A DNA stretch of 64,000 bases, from contig NW_017264194.1 of NCBI RefSeq assembly GCF_001619985.1, positions 248,001-312,000 on the forward strand. Direction: 5' to 3'. The notes beneath the pieces were generated by a model that did no database searches, was not told the DNA's origin, and saw only the letters and a list, made by a program, of their open reading frames with translations. Below, one piece after another: positions 12,901-24,180 of this stretch; position 1 is the first letter of the stretch, and every line of letters begins with the position of its first letter. The position numbers and the translations under genes were made by a program. This DNA comes from Xylona heveae TC161 (taxonomy: Eukaryota > Ascomycota > Xylonomycetes > Xylonales > Xylonaceae).

Positions 12901-14273
12901 CGCCGTGTTGGGGGGGCTCTTATCGAATTCGGCAGAGAGGGGGTCGTATCCAGCTGAGGACGAGTCATGCTATGAGATCTTGCATTTGGGGGAGGCCCAG
13001 GGGGTGGTGGCGGAAGAGGCATTCCTGGTTGCCACGCCCCTGGAGATGTAGAGAGGTTCTCAGTGTTAGCCCTAGACGGCCCCGCGTGCACGCCAATAGC
13101 TCCAGTTGAAGCCGCTCTTCGAGATGCTGGCGGCCGAGGAGGCTCTTCTACCCATTGATTGGGTGCATGGGAATTGTTTGAGTTCATTATACCACTGAAT
13201 AGGAGGTTTAGCATGATCTGGATCGTTGTGCTCTAGCATACTACGCACCTAATGCCTATTATTGAGTTTCTCGAACTATGATGTGGCCTAGCCAGAACAT
13301 CTGCAGTCTGATGCTGAAGAGTCTCAATTGCATTTTGCTGCTGGGGCCTCGATCGCGACGTCAAAGCCGAGAGACTAAACAAATGCTGGGACCGGTCAGA
13401 TCGACTGCGCGAGGAAGATCGAGCACCAGGCGGAGATTGGGATGGCGGAGGAGGGAATGCCAGTGCGGGTCCTTGGTTAGGTGAGTTGCCAGGCTGAAAC
13501 ATTGACACTGGCCGTGAAGCCCTACTGTAGCCCGAAGGCGGCGTGCTGGTGTTGCTAGCAGCAGGAGCCACAGAATTGCGATAATGGGCCACGTTTCCAG
13601 GAATCTGTGATGTCGTACGAGAACCCGTTGTTGGAATTGAAGCCTCGCCATGTTGAGGACGCTGGGGAGAGTATGGAGGCGGTGGAGACGCAGTAATTTC
13701 TAAGAAGTTCAGTAGAGTGTTTTTGTTTTTCTAAAGGATTAAAATGAAGTAAAACAGGTAGATTGCAGCTTTAGAGTCGCGAATCCATGCAGGATTTCCA
13801 ATAGTATTAAAACACGGCAGGAATTGGGTTGATGGATAGACGTTGGTGAAACGATGGGTGGGCTTACCTTCCATGCCAGAGGCTTCCCTCGTGCTGATGA
13901 CCGTTGCTCGTATGTGTCCACCTTGCCTCACTTGCGCATTGGGTCCAGATCCCGCCATGGACGACGACCTGGCGGAGGCCGCGTTCCATTCTTGGGGATT
14001 ATACTGCCCTGCGAATGTAGTGGAATGTCGTGAAGGCATTGGCGACGTGCCTCTCAGCGCACTGCTGGGCGAGTCTGAATACGTTGAAGGGTCATAGGCG
14101 GAGAAGGGGCTAACGAGCGAAGTCGTTGACGCAGGAGTTTGGGCACTTGATGGCCCATGGAGATGCTGCGTTCGAGACAAATTCGTTGTCAGGGTGGGAG
14201 GCTGTAAATGCTCGCGCCGCCGCGGGCTTGGACCACCAGCGGCGATATGGGCAAAAGCTAGATCCGAAGCCAT
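9921..14273 (-). CDS. Large proline/serine-rich coiled-coil protein
   Basis: A conserved-looking fungal protein of unknown function. Three exons (13868-14273, 13249-13699, 9921-13194) give 1376 residues; the introns are 168 and 54 nt and the phases agree. The N-terminal 550 residues are rich in Pro, Ser and Thr with many polyproline blocks (PPPPPPGPPP-type), suggesting SH3/WW or profilin partners. Around residue 690 a charged helix begins (ERHRLFAEKEASANSDRERI). The C-terminal third is a long coiled coil rich in Glu, Arg and Gln, with segments such as SVIRSLSDLEDVKATKERYALR-like heptads. No transmembrane or catalytic motif is seen. The layout suggests a cytoskeletal or polarity scaffold, but that is inference. 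The start is the first ATG of the frame, and exon 1 ends in a GTAAGC donor. Confidence 0.82.
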
Positions 14274-16509
14274 ATCGTGTAGCCTTTCCTACTACTGCCA
14301 GTTTGATCCCGTTACAGAATTGACGGCGGCTGTTGGAAGGCGCCTCGAGGCTCGTCAATCAAAAGATATGATAATACTGTGCCTCTTGCCTGCTCCAACC
14401 ATCATGCGACATGTCGCTTCAGAGGTTGTCATGCTCATAAAACAAAGCAGAGCCCCAGAACGCTCGACAACACCAACTCGACGCCTCGTTGTGACGGACC
14501 TGAAACGAATAGCTAGCGCAGAGTGCAACCTGCAGCGGGGTTAGGTCCATGGCCCTATCAACAATAGAATAATGTGGCCCAAAGTGACAGGCCGTTGCCG
14601 AACAAGGCAACACTATTCGCTGTAAGGGAGACTAGAACGGCAGTCACCAAAAGAATCGCGTTCGAAATGCATGGGCCGGAATACGCGTGTTGGTGAAAGG
14701 ATATGCATCCGCGGACCTCGAGTGTTGCTATTCTTCGCAACCCCGGGGGTTCATCTTTGCGGGTCCATGGTACAGTAGTGGACAATCAGGTCACTAAGAG
14801 GTCACTAAACTCAAAGGCGAGTCTCGTCCCGCTGCGGGTGAGCCAATGAAGCGAGACAGTGGAGCAGCCCTCCTCGCTCCAACATCGATCCAACATTGCG
14901 GGCGCTTAGAGAGGGACCGGGCGAGTGATGGAGGTGCATTTCCGACCTTTTGCATCACCTTCTTGACCGGTCACGTCCCCAATAAAACGTGTTATTCTCG
15001 CCATTATGAGCAATCCGATCGCTCCGTGGCTGACAAAGGGTGACACATGAGATGTTTGTGTGTATACCCTAGGCGCTCTGTTGATTACTTGCAGAATAAT
15101 CAAGCACTATAGGCGAAAGAGATTAATGAGCAGATATTGAACCTTCTTGAAAAGCATAGCATAATTACCACGGTATCAAATCTTATTTCAAGCGTTTTCT
15201 AGTCTCTTTCTAGGTACATCAAAAGTTGAAATGAGCAGGAGCCTCTTCGTACTGCGTGTGGAACCTGGGATGTCTCATCACGTGATTGAATGCTGGCTCT
15301 TCCAACCTCCCAACAATTGAACTCGACATAAATCTAATGCCAATTGTGACGTTGGAAAGAAGAAGATTTCTTGAACAGACGCAACTGAAAGACCATGTAT
15401 GACTTAATGAAGTCTATGCTAACATCAAGGCAGTCTGCGCAACATCAGAGAGTATCCTACCCAGCTCGTGGCATGTGACGAGCAACCCTCTTTGCCCTGT
15501 GATCGGCTTCTCCACGATCGATCCGAGTTGCTTATCGTTGCTCACTACTTCAACTAACGTAGGTGAGAGATAACTTAGACCACGGATATTTTTCGGAGAA
15601 AACCCTCTCATACGAGAATGCCATGGCTGCTACGAGAGCGAGCCATATCTGCCATTTCGAAATAGTTGCTAGCTATCATACAATAGCTTTCTGGCATGGC
15701 TTGGCCATAATAAAGGATACTAATCTACCTGGTATGGATTCGTACGCTACAGCGCAGTTGCAATAGTGTCAGCTTTAATATCCAACCCGAAGAATGTCTG
15801 AAGAAAACGATGACTTCGAGACAAGCATATAAAACGAAGACACTGAGACCAAGTGGTCTCCGCCGGGCTTACACATCGGTCAGGCTACGAGGCAGTAAAG
15901 ATACTGTGCTGTGTACGAATATTACGCAGTAATCATCTCCACATCATATCAGTTCACAACGATCAATGTAATTGGCTAGCCAGCGTTGATTATTCCCTTA
16001 TCAACGCCAGGGACGAAGTGTGGATGGATCCTCCTTTATCATGAAGTGCCCACTATTATTGACTCTCACTTAGCGGAGTATACTCATACCACGAAAACAA
16101 CATTACAGATGAAGCTGCTCCCCATTCCTTGGACAAGCTTTAACTAGGGAAAACCACGGAAAAGTTACCTCTCGGCTTCGCTTACAGTACTTTTGCGGCA
16201 AGCCCGCACGATAACAGGTGGGGGATCCCGCCCCTGGCTTACCAGGAAAGGAAAGTTCATGCACTTATCTTAACAATTGCTGATAACCGTCGCTGATCGA
16301 CGTCAACAAGGTTACTTGCAAGCTTGCCATTGGAGCTGTATCTACAACGCTTCCCGGCGCAATGGAACCTCATAATCATAATATGAAGAGGTACATAAGC
16401 TCAGGTCGGCCCAAGGGCTGTGAGGAAAAGTAGGTACAGGCCGTGGCTCTGAACATCGTCAATTTACAATCCTTTCTTCCTGAGCACGCTTTGCTAGGGA
16501 ATTGCCATC
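14274..16509. promoter_or_regulatory. Long intergenic region, divergent promoters
   Basis: 2.2 kb between two divergently transcribed genes. Both strands have only short open frames (under 120 codons) with no recognisable motifs or good splice pairs. I see no transposon ends or tRNA. It probably holds both promoters; the 130 bp before 16510 contain CTTTCTTCC-type pyrimidine stretches. Confidence 0.5.
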
Positions 16510-18405
16510 ATGTCCTCCGTACAAGATGCAATTCCGGGCACAGTTCACCTCGTTGATGTCGAGGGGACTATGCATGCCAAACACTCGTCGGGACGACGAG
16601 ATGTTGTGCTTGTTCCTGCGCCCTCGGCCGATCCTGATGACCCTCTGAACTGGTCTCCACGACGTAAATTGCTCTCTACGAGCTGCATGTGCATGTATAC
16701 GCTCATGGTTGGTATCGCTTCGGCAGCGATTTACTCTGTCTTGGAGCCCATTTCAGCAGACACCGGCCTGAGTTTGGGTGATCTGAATGCAGGAACGGGA
16801 TACATGTTCCTCTTCTTTGGCTGGGGTTGCTTAGTCTGGCAGCCATTGGCGCTGCAATATGGAAAGAGACCCGTCTATCTCTTCTCTATCCTTGCGACCA
16901 TGGCCATTATGCTTTGGGCACCATATACCAAAAGTAACGGCCAATGGATTGCCAACAAGATCCTTCAAGGCTTCTTTGGCGCACCCATTGAATCACTTTG
17001 CGAAATTTCTGTGACAGACATTTACTTTACGCATGAACGAGGCGCATACATTGCACTCTACGGATTATTCTTGGCGGGAAGTAATTTCCTTGCGCCCGTT
17101 CTCTCCGGCTTCATCAACGAAGGTCAAGGATGGAAGTGGGTTCTGGTACGTTTTGCCGTGTCCTCTTTTCGTTCTCTCTACATTTGCATTTTCTTATGGG
17201 AACTAACTCCACGTAAAACAGTACTGGTGCGCCATCTTCAATGCCATCGGCTTCGTCTATCTCTTCTTTTTCATGGAGGAAACCAACTTTGTCCGCACGA
17301 CACTCACAACTACGGAGCCCCCATCTGACTGCCGCTTGAACACGCCGCCATCAGAGGAAGTGCCCGCTCCGGAAACCGAAAAGGAAAAGGCAGTTGAACC
17401 CAGAAATCACACAGTCGAACCAGCCGTAGAAGAGGGAATCTCCTACAGCTTCAAAAAGAAAACATATCTGAACAAACTCGCTCTTTTCCAACAAAGCGAT
17501 TTGCGCAAAGAGAACAGCCTGCTCTCCATGATGACCCGTCCCTTAATCTTCATGACCTTTCCCGTCATTTTCTACGCCGGCTTCTCCTACGGTTCGAATC
17601 TCATCTGGTTCAACGTGCTCAACGGCACCGCATCCCTCATTTTGGGATCCAAACCGTACAGTTTCCCTTCCTCTATGGTTGGCCTATCGTATGTCTCGCC
17701 GTTGATTGGTGTCGGTATTGCTGCCTTTTACACTGGACCTATTGGCGATCGAATCGTACTTAAAATGGCCCGCCGCAACCACGGAGTCATGGAGCCCGAG
17801 CACCGTCTTTGGCTGTTCACCCCGTCCTTGTTGCTTATTCCCGCATTTCTGATCCTCTGGGGCGTAGGCGCCGCCCATGCGGTGCACTGGTTCGGTCTCG
17901 TATTTGCCATGTGCATGATTGCCTTGACAAACACGATTGGTCTGCAGCTCAGTGTCAGCTACGCTATTGATTCGTATCGCGATTTGAGTGGTGAAGCCAT
18001 GATTACTGTGATTATTATTCGGAATACCATGAGTTTTGCCATTGGATATGGGTGAGTTACTGTCTTCTCTCCCCCCTATCTTTCTATTCTTTCTATCTCT
18101 TTTTCTTTTTCTCTTCTCTTCTCTTGTTTTCTTTCTGTCTTTTTTTCTTTCTTTCAGAATTTGGTCTTATCTTTTACGTTTGCTGTTAAAAGTAGCAAAA
18201 ATAAACGCTAACGTCATCTAGTATCACCCCCTGGGTCACCAACATGGGTCTTCAAAATGCATTCATTGTTGCCGCATTTGCCGGACTGGCTCAATGTTTC
18301 ACCTTTTTCATCTTTGTCAAATACGGCCGCCGACTGCGCGAGCTCAGCAGAGCTCGATATTGGCGTTACGTGCAGCAGTCTTCGCGAATGGGACTGGCTC
18401 ATTAA
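16510..18405 (+). CDS. MFS transporter, drug:H+ antiporter-like
   Basis: A plasma-membrane carrier of the major facilitator superfamily. Three exons (16510-17145, 17222-18051, 18222-18405) give 549 residues. The N-terminal cytosolic part has the DPDDPLNWS element shared by fungal DHA1/HOL1-like carriers and precedes about six membrane spans, with GKRPVYL as the loop 2-3 positive patch. A hydrophilic central loop (about residues 250-330, rich in Glu and Lys) separates them from the second six-span half, which includes the GPIGDRIVLKMARRNHG loop. The C-terminus is a short basic tail. Intron 2 is 170 nt, long for this window, and almost pure pyrimidine (18055-18160). The substrate cannot be told from sequence; export of a small toxic or organic cation is only a family-based guess. 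Confidence 0.9.
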
Positions 18406-19107
18406 GTCTTCTCTTTTCTTACCTTTCTCCCCTTTGACTTTTGTTTTCTTTCTTTCTCTTCTCCACCTCTTCGCCTTTTATTGTCACGACTTGTAATTTT
18501 GTTGTAATGCATAAAGCATACCGACATAATCAATAGACCGAAAATAAATTAATAAATACAGAGACGAGTAATGTTGGGATATGAGAACCAATATGAGAAC
18601 CAATATAACAATAACTAGCCACGACGATTATGATAACGCCACATTGCCTCACCCAATGTCCATGCAACATGAATCTCGTAAATGATACCAATACTAACAC
18701 CCAATACCAACTCTAGATACTCCTGATTCCTGCACGTGCGTCGTCGTATCAATGGTGGATTCGCTGTTCCTCGCAACTCCGTCTTTGTGTTCTTTCCCAT
18801 TTAACCCCTTCACATCCTGACGAAATGAACCGAAATGAAACCGAAATGAGATCAAATAGATAGATAAAACCTCTGAGAAATCGAAAAAAATAGGTGGTTA
18901 GATATGTAGACCGAAATCAAGGGGGGGAAAGACAGAATGAAAATGAATTTCTCGTAGAAAAAAGACAAAGCGATACCAATCATAGAAAATAGGGTAACAA
19001 TAAGAGCTAATGAAACTTGAATCAAAAGAAGAAACAGAAAAAAGAAACTGAATAAAAAGAGAAATAGAAAATGAGATAACGATAAAAAAATATGCAGAGC
19101 AAAACAA
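18406..19107. other. Convergent 3' flanks
   Basis: Pyrimidine-rich just after the MFS stop codon, then AT-rich and A-rich towards 19100. No gene supported; open frames here are low-complexity hydrophobic strings. Confidence 0.6.
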
Positions 19108-20538
19108 CTAAGATATCCACCCCAGTCCAAGGAGCACATGCGGCGGCGAGACTGGCGGGGAGACATGACTCAATCGGGCGCCCTGCTTGCGACGAGCGTC
19201 GACCACGCGCGCGATATCCTCGTCGACAACGCCCTCAAGAGTGACTTTGGTCTGGCGCGGCAGCCACCGCAGGATGTGAAACGCATTGGTGTACACGGTA
19301 CGACCGGTCAGCGGAATACGAGGCTCGTTGAGCTCGTCCATGGTCGGAGGAGAAATGACGGGTGGAGGCGAAGGGTGAACTGGATCAGTGAGAGTGTTGA
19401 AATCGTGTGTGGTGCCTGCGGTCAGGTTTACAGGCGTGGATGTCGGGGATGCAGTGGTGGTGGTGGTGGTGGTGTTTGGAGCGCTTGCTGCTGATAATAG
19501 CGATGCGGTTAGAGGGGGAGGGCGGGGCGCGGCAGATGCGGGCTGAGGTGGACTAATGGATGTAGGGGTAGCTGATATTTGGTTCGTTGCAGCGGCAGCG
19601 GCAGCGGCAGAAAACTCAAGAGACTCAGCGTCCTCTGCATCCTGGTCATTCTCGTTCTCATCGTCATCGCCGAGTTCGTCGTCTTCTTCTTCTTCTTCGT
19701 CTTCCTCATCGAGCGGGCCGGTGTTCTCGGGGAACAGCTGTGGCAAGACAATGACAAAAGTGCGCAGACCCCAACAGTAGCGCAAACCCAGACGGACAAC
19801 ATCGGTGAATTGCTCGAGGATATCATGATGTGAAGATATCACGAGCCGCACGTGCCGGATCAACGAGCGGGTGCGCTGATGCAGCCCTACAAGCGTAACA
19901 ACAGCAGTCTCGATTTCCAACTCGAAAACGTTCTCAGAATATAGAATGGGACGAGCTTCGCGGCAGACGAGCTTGCATGTCATGAGGATAGTTGGGTCAA
20001 TTGGATCGAAGACTTTACGAGGCGGGGCGCACGGCCTTCTCGTAGAGCTCGAGGGGCTGTTATGGTTCGTTGGTTGCGGTGGACTACCTGGTAATCGGCC
20101 GTTTTCACGGACATAAGGAGTCACAATCTGTGGTCGAATGAGTGGAGGAATTGCACTAATGCGAGGCGTATGACCGAGTGGATGCGTATTATTGTTGCGC
20201 TGAATGCTCCTACGCCGTACTCTTGCGGAGCGTTCAGATGTGGTACCATTTGCCGCTCGCAATTCAGCAACGCCGGCGTCCAATGCGTGGTTATATGCTA
20301 CAATAGGCGTTTCGGAAGTGTTCGAATTGCCCGTATTCAAGGCGGCGGATTCGGCGCGCTGGATGGCGCGCTTGCTGCGAAGAAGAACCGGCTTGTCGCG
20401 ACGCAAGAGAAGGCGGTAGATGTGCAGCCGTATTTCAGTAGGCAATTTGAAGAAGGGAAATGATTCTTGGGAAGTGGCTGTGGCATTTGGTGGAGGTAGT
20501 GGAATTGGGGGCGGTGGAGGAGGACGCTCGTCACTCAT
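19108..20538 (-). CDS. 2EXR/F-box-like protein with acidic tract
   Basis: Single exon, 476 residues. After a proline-rich start, residues about 28-40 read FPFFKLPTEIRLHIYRLLL, the pattern of the fungal 2EXR and F-box-like families (LPxEIRxxIYxxLL). A second conserved block further on, ILMTCKLVCREARPILYSENVF, fits the same families, where a helix with Cys/Arg/Tyr follows the first. Residues about 265-310 are an acidic run of Asp and Glu, followed by low-complexity Ala, Pro and Thr tracts. The C-terminus contains LRWLPRQTKVTLEGVVDED. The family is large in filamentous fungi and mostly without known function; a role as substrate adaptor is inference. A low-complexity GT-rich stretch encodes the poly-Thr. 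Confidence 0.75.
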   Translation of the reverse strand: MSDERPPPPPPIPLPPPNATATSQESFPFFKLPTEIRLHIYRLLLRRDKPVLLRSKRAIQRAESAALNTGNSNTSETPIVAYNHALDAGVAELRAANGTTSERSARVRRRSIQRNNNTHPLGHTPRISAIPPLIRPQIVTPYVRENGRLPGSPPQPTNHNSPSSSTRRPCAPPRKVFDPIDPTILMTCKLVCREARPILYSENVFELEIETAVVTLVGLHQRTRSLIRHVRLVISSHHDILEQFTDVVRLGLRYCWGLRTFVIVLPQLFPENTGPLDEEDEEEEEDDELGDDDENENDQDAEDAESLEFSAAAAAAATNQISATPTSISPPQPASAAPRPPPLTASLLSAASAPNTTTTTTTASPTSTPVNLTAGTTHDFNTLTDPVHPSPPPVISPPTMDELNEPRIPLTGRTVYTNAFHILRWLPRQTKVTLEGVVDEDIARVVDARRKQGARLSHVSPPVSPPHVLLGLGWIS

Positions 20539-21975
20539 TGCGAATGTGGTAGCAGTTCTGGAATCCCGCCGGATTAGACGAAGACAGTTGATAAAGCTAT
20601 GACCACGCAGCGATGGCAGGTATAGCTTCTGAATTTGCGGACAAGAGAATCGAACAATGAAGTGAATTGATCTGTTATAGCGAAAGGACGAGCGAAGGAT
20701 TATAACCCTCCCGAATCAGGAAGCTCCGAGGGTAGAGTCTCAGTGACGGAGACGCAATATTCCACGGGTAAGGCCGTGGCCTATTTGAATACAACGAGGA
20801 CGAAAACTGTAATAAAAGAGTAACAGTCCTTACGATATGAAATCCATGGGAACAAGGAAAGATGCAGCAATGGCCGAAAGTGTCAGGATTATCGGAATGA
20901 GGGACTGCGGATCGGCCTCAGCTTAGTCTGAGAACTGGGGTCTCAGTGGGGGCTAGCGGCGGGATCACCCGGTAATTGGCGGGGTAAAAGGCAGTCACTC
21001 ACCAGAATATGTGATATTTAGACTCTAGACCGGCCCATGTCTGCAGATACCCGAATATTATCATTCCACAGTTACACGGATGCCATCATGACTCTAATGA
21101 AATGGCGTATAATCCCTTAAACCCGGTCAAAACGAGCTGGTTTCTGAGGCGTAATCTTCTCTTCGTGGAGTCGGAGCGGTGAGACATCAAGCATTGTCGA
21201 CGCCGCAAAAGTTCGACATAGCCATGTGTGCTGTTTAATACTCTCAAATGAAAATATCATGAAGATTGTGCTTGGGAGATTTCGATACTGCCGACGTGAA
21301 AGTCTGGGCATAATGGAGTTTGCTAAAGGGCTTTCATTTGTTATTTCCACTAAAATGAATCTTTATGCAGATCAATGCTCTATGGTTATTACAAAAAGCC
21401 CTAATTTAGAACTGAATATTGATGAGTATGCCAGTAACCTTTGCCTAAATCATGCAGATGCTCCCGTAACCATATCCCTGAATTCATGTATGCACACACC
21501 CATGCATGAAACAGACTAAACATGTCATAGTGCATTCAGTCAGCAAAGTGTCACCCTCTAATGGTCAGAGGTTGAAGACTCCGAAAGTCCAGGCCAGAGA
21601 GGTTTTCGAGTTCGGAGAACAAAGAAACCGGTCTCGTTATACGCGGGTTTCAGAAAATAAACAACAACGTCCAGGAAGGTAATCGGCTAAGATTGGTTTT
21701 CTGCGACCATCGGCTTAGCACACCTAGCTCCTATGGATGGCGGACGAAGACACGTCCCCATTGGAGATGAGGCAAGCTTGCTTCGAGCTTTACGTTTCAT
21801 CAAGCCTTCCCATATCGAAAGCTCTAAGGATACCCCGATAAACTGCCATCGGAAAGAGTGGGGGCCAAAACATTGTCAAACGATTGGCCTACTCAAAGTG
21901 ATATCACTGTAATATATGAAGTAGGGTAATGCTTTTCGATCCATCCACCAGACCATGTAAACATGGTCACGCCGG
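20539..21975. other. Intergenic region, no gene seen
   Basis: Upstream of the 2EXR gene and downstream of the EngB-like gene. A plus-strand frame at 21226-21519 is open for 97 codons but has no features and no good splice partner. No repeats or mobile element ends noticed. Confidence 0.5.
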
Positions 21976-23100
21976 TCACGCCGACATCAAATCCTCCTTG
22001 GCCATTCTCTTTCCTACCAAGCCCGTGGCAGCCAGAATCGCGTACCGCACCCTATCAATCCCCAACTTGGCATTTACACTGTTCTTCTTTTCCAGTCCCT
22101 TCTCAGCACTGCAAGCAATAATTTCTCCTAATGCTGGAGGTCCATCTCGTCTGCGGGGCTGCACTACTTTTCTGAGCTCCTGAAACACCTGCTTCAGCAT
22201 CTCCATTCTATCACCAGGAACTTTTGTAAACAAATTCCTTCCTCGCGGGCGAACCAGTTTATCCGTTTTCGAGAGCACAATCTGATGAGGAATAGCATGA
22301 TACCGTAATGCTTTAAGTAATTGTATGTCTCCCGCTTTGGGCCCATGCTCTGGATCCAAGAGTAGAAAAACGCGGCGTAGCTGTTTCCTGCCGATGAGAT
22401 ATTTCATAATCTCTTTGCCCCACTCTTCGTGACTGCCCTTGCCGTAGCCAGGCATGTCGAGAACTGTCAGACGGCCATCGTTGACAGAAATGGCATTCAT
22501 GGTGCGTGTTCGACCAGGTTTGCTGGATGTATAACATAATTTGCGACCAAGAATGGCATTGAGAAGACTTGATTTGCCTACGTTAGAGCGACCCAAAAAG
22601 GCGACTTCAGGCGCGGAACTTTTAGGAGTTTCTCGAAATGTGCCTATTGTCCATAGCATCTCGGGTTTTCGCCGGGTAAAGAAGTCGTCCGCATCAGAGA
22701 GCGCCGAGGGCGTGGGCTCGGAGGTTTCCCAGTGGTATGCGAACATGGAAGACTCAACCTTTATGGGCTTGGTCGATACTGACTTTTCTTCGACTTCCTC
22801 TGTGGCATTGGGATTTTTCGTAGCCGCAGAGTCAGGAGACCTAGAACTTATTCTACTGCCACTAGATCTGGTACGAGGCTGATTTAGAGCTGAACTCGAG
22901 CGGGAGATCGTCGAAAATGATGTCGTAGATGAGGCCCCTCGAGGTATATGTGTAAGAGACCCTCTCGAAGCAGCCGGTGTTGCGTTGCGGCGGGCTTGCA
23001 AGTGAATGAAGCTACTTCCGCCTCGTTGGAGGGCTGATTGTTGTTGGCGCAGGCATGATCTGCATACGAATGGAGAAATTGAGTTGAAGAACATCCCCAC
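21976..23100 (-). CDS. EngB/YihA-type mitochondrial GTPase (MRX8/GTPBP8-like)
   Basis: A TrmE-Era-EngA-EngB class GTPase, single exon, 374 residues. Bacterial EngB works in large-subunit ribosome assembly; the yeast relative Mrx8 and human GTPBP8 are mitochondrial. The first 45 residues lack acids and are rich in Arg, Ser and Gln (MFFNSISPFVCRSC...), a typical mitochondrial presequence. The G domain starts near 163: G1 is GRSNVGKS (170-177), a GRTRTMN switch follows, G3 is DMPGYGKG, and G4 is SKTDK, with Ser in place of the more usual Thr/Asn. The C-terminal EIIACSAEKG block is the G5 element. It is divergent from the FMC1-like gene across 396 bp, and the product of that gene also acts in mitochondria. 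Confidence 0.9.
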   Translation of the reverse strand: MGMFFNSISPFVCRSCLRQQQSALQRGGSSFIHLQARRNATPAASRGSLTHIPRGASSTTSFSTISRSSSALNQPRTRSSGSRISSRSPDSAATKNPNATEEVEEKSVSTKPIKVESSMFAYHWETSEPTPSALSDADDFFTRRKPEMLWTIGTFRETPKSSAPEVAFLGRSNVGKSSLLNAILGRKLCYTSSKPGRTRTMNAISVNDGRLTVLDMPGYGKGSHEEWGKEIMKYLIGRKQLRRVFLLLDPEHGPKAGDIQLLKALRYHAIPHQIVLSKTDKLVRPRGRNLFTKVPGDRMEMLKQVFQELRKVVQPRRRDGPPALGEIIACSAEKGLEKKNSVNAKLGIDRVRYAILAATGLVGKRMAKEDLMSA

Positions 23101-23496
23101 GATTTGAGCTCCACTGGGACGTAAAAAGAGAAAATATGCCCAGCTGATCAGTTGCGTTGAGGTCTGGGGACTAGCAGGATTAAGCAGTCTGCGGAAAGCT
23201 TCGCGGAATAAAATAATGCACGGACCGGTTTGATAGCCGCTCTAATTTGTGGCTGAGGCTCCGAAGTGTGGCTTGACAGCTTTGTGCGGAATCCTCGCCA
23301 CGGTTCGTTCTCGCCTTAGAATCCGTTTACAGAACAACCATCAGCAACAATAATATCAATTCCTCGCGAAGAACCTCGTTTCCTTTCAATTGAAGCGGCT
23401 GCTTTGGACTAAAATCTGTGAAAAGACTCAGCGACTCGGAGTCTCCTCTCAGAACGCCTATTGCGTAAGACGTTTCTGTCTTAAATATCATTAACA
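23101..23496. promoter_or_regulatory. Shared divergent promoter of two mitochondrial genes
   Basis: Only 396 bp separate the start codons of the EngB-like GTPase (minus) and the FMC1-like protein (plus). No ORF lies between. Such spacing implies overlapping promoters. I did not find a motif I could name with confidence. Confidence 0.65.
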
Positions 23497-23835
23497 ATGG
23501 CCACTTCCTCCGCTCCCCGCCATCAGCTACGCTCTCTATACCGCTCCCTTCTGCGCGAGTTGCCTGCCCGACCCCTCTCGGCTCCTTCCCCTCTTCAGCA
23601 GCGCATCCGGGATCAAATGTCGACGGGCTTTGAGGCCTCTACCAGCCAATCCTCGCACGCTCCCTCCGATGTCGAGCACATGGAACAATTCGTGCAATAT
23701 GTCCGCGCACAGCGGATGTATGTGACCCTCTTGGAGAGGTACAACCCGGGAATGTTGATGGATGAGGAGGAGAAGTTGCGCTTAACAGCGCGGCGAGTGG
23801 GCATGGAAATGCCTGAGTCATTCAACAAGGAATAG
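23497..23835 (+). CDS. fmc1: FMC1-like LYR protein, ATP synthase assembly factor
   Basis: A 112-residue protein without introns. Fmc1 stabilises the Atp12 chaperone during assembly of mitochondrial F1-ATPase. The N-terminal helix contains the LYR motif (residues 14-16, context LRSLYRSLLREL), which marks the Complex1_LYR family. A second conserved helix follows: the VEHMEQFVQYVRAQR segment, then the LLERYNPGM signature, in which the NPGM turn is typical of Fmc1 homologues, and a charged end RRVGMEMPE. The length matches fungal Fmc1 (about 110-155). It shares its promoter region with the EngB-like gene. The identification rests on the LYR and NPGM patterns; other small LYR proteins are the alternative. 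Confidence 0.8.
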   Translation: MATSSAPRHQLRSLYRSLLRELPARPLSAPSPLQQRIRDQMSTGFEASTSQSSHAPSDVEHMEQFVQYVRAQRMYVTLLERYNPGMLMDEEEKLRLTARRVGMEMPESFNKE

Positions 23836-24180
23836 AAGAAGGGGGGCGGCTGAAGACGAGGGGCTGGGATAGTTCAAAGATGAGAGGAATTCTATTTTAT
23901 CGACGCTAGATGTACGTTCGGATACGTTTTTAATGAATATATATGAGATTCGAGCTTATACTGACTTGCAGTGGTTCGACAGATCAAAATCAGGAGTTTT
24001 GTGGACGGTATTAGTTTATGGTCAATTTCAGATTCTTTCGAATACACGGGCTACGACCGCTTTTTTCGAAAATTGCATTTTTCGGGTGTATTAATTATAT
24101 TTGAACATTATCCTCTTCAGCGCCAACATCTCCCGGTATTGGAAATGCTGTTTACAATTTTCGGAAGATCACTCTATATT
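23836..24180. other. Convergent intergenic region
   Basis: 345 bp between the FMC1-like stop and the stop codon of the DUF1295 gene. AT-rich; no gene. Confidence 0.7.

Noticed and set aside
9967-13109. Many plus-strand ORFs inside the coiled-coil gene
   Set aside because: They are antisense shadows of a long, well-supported coding frame with consistent splicing.
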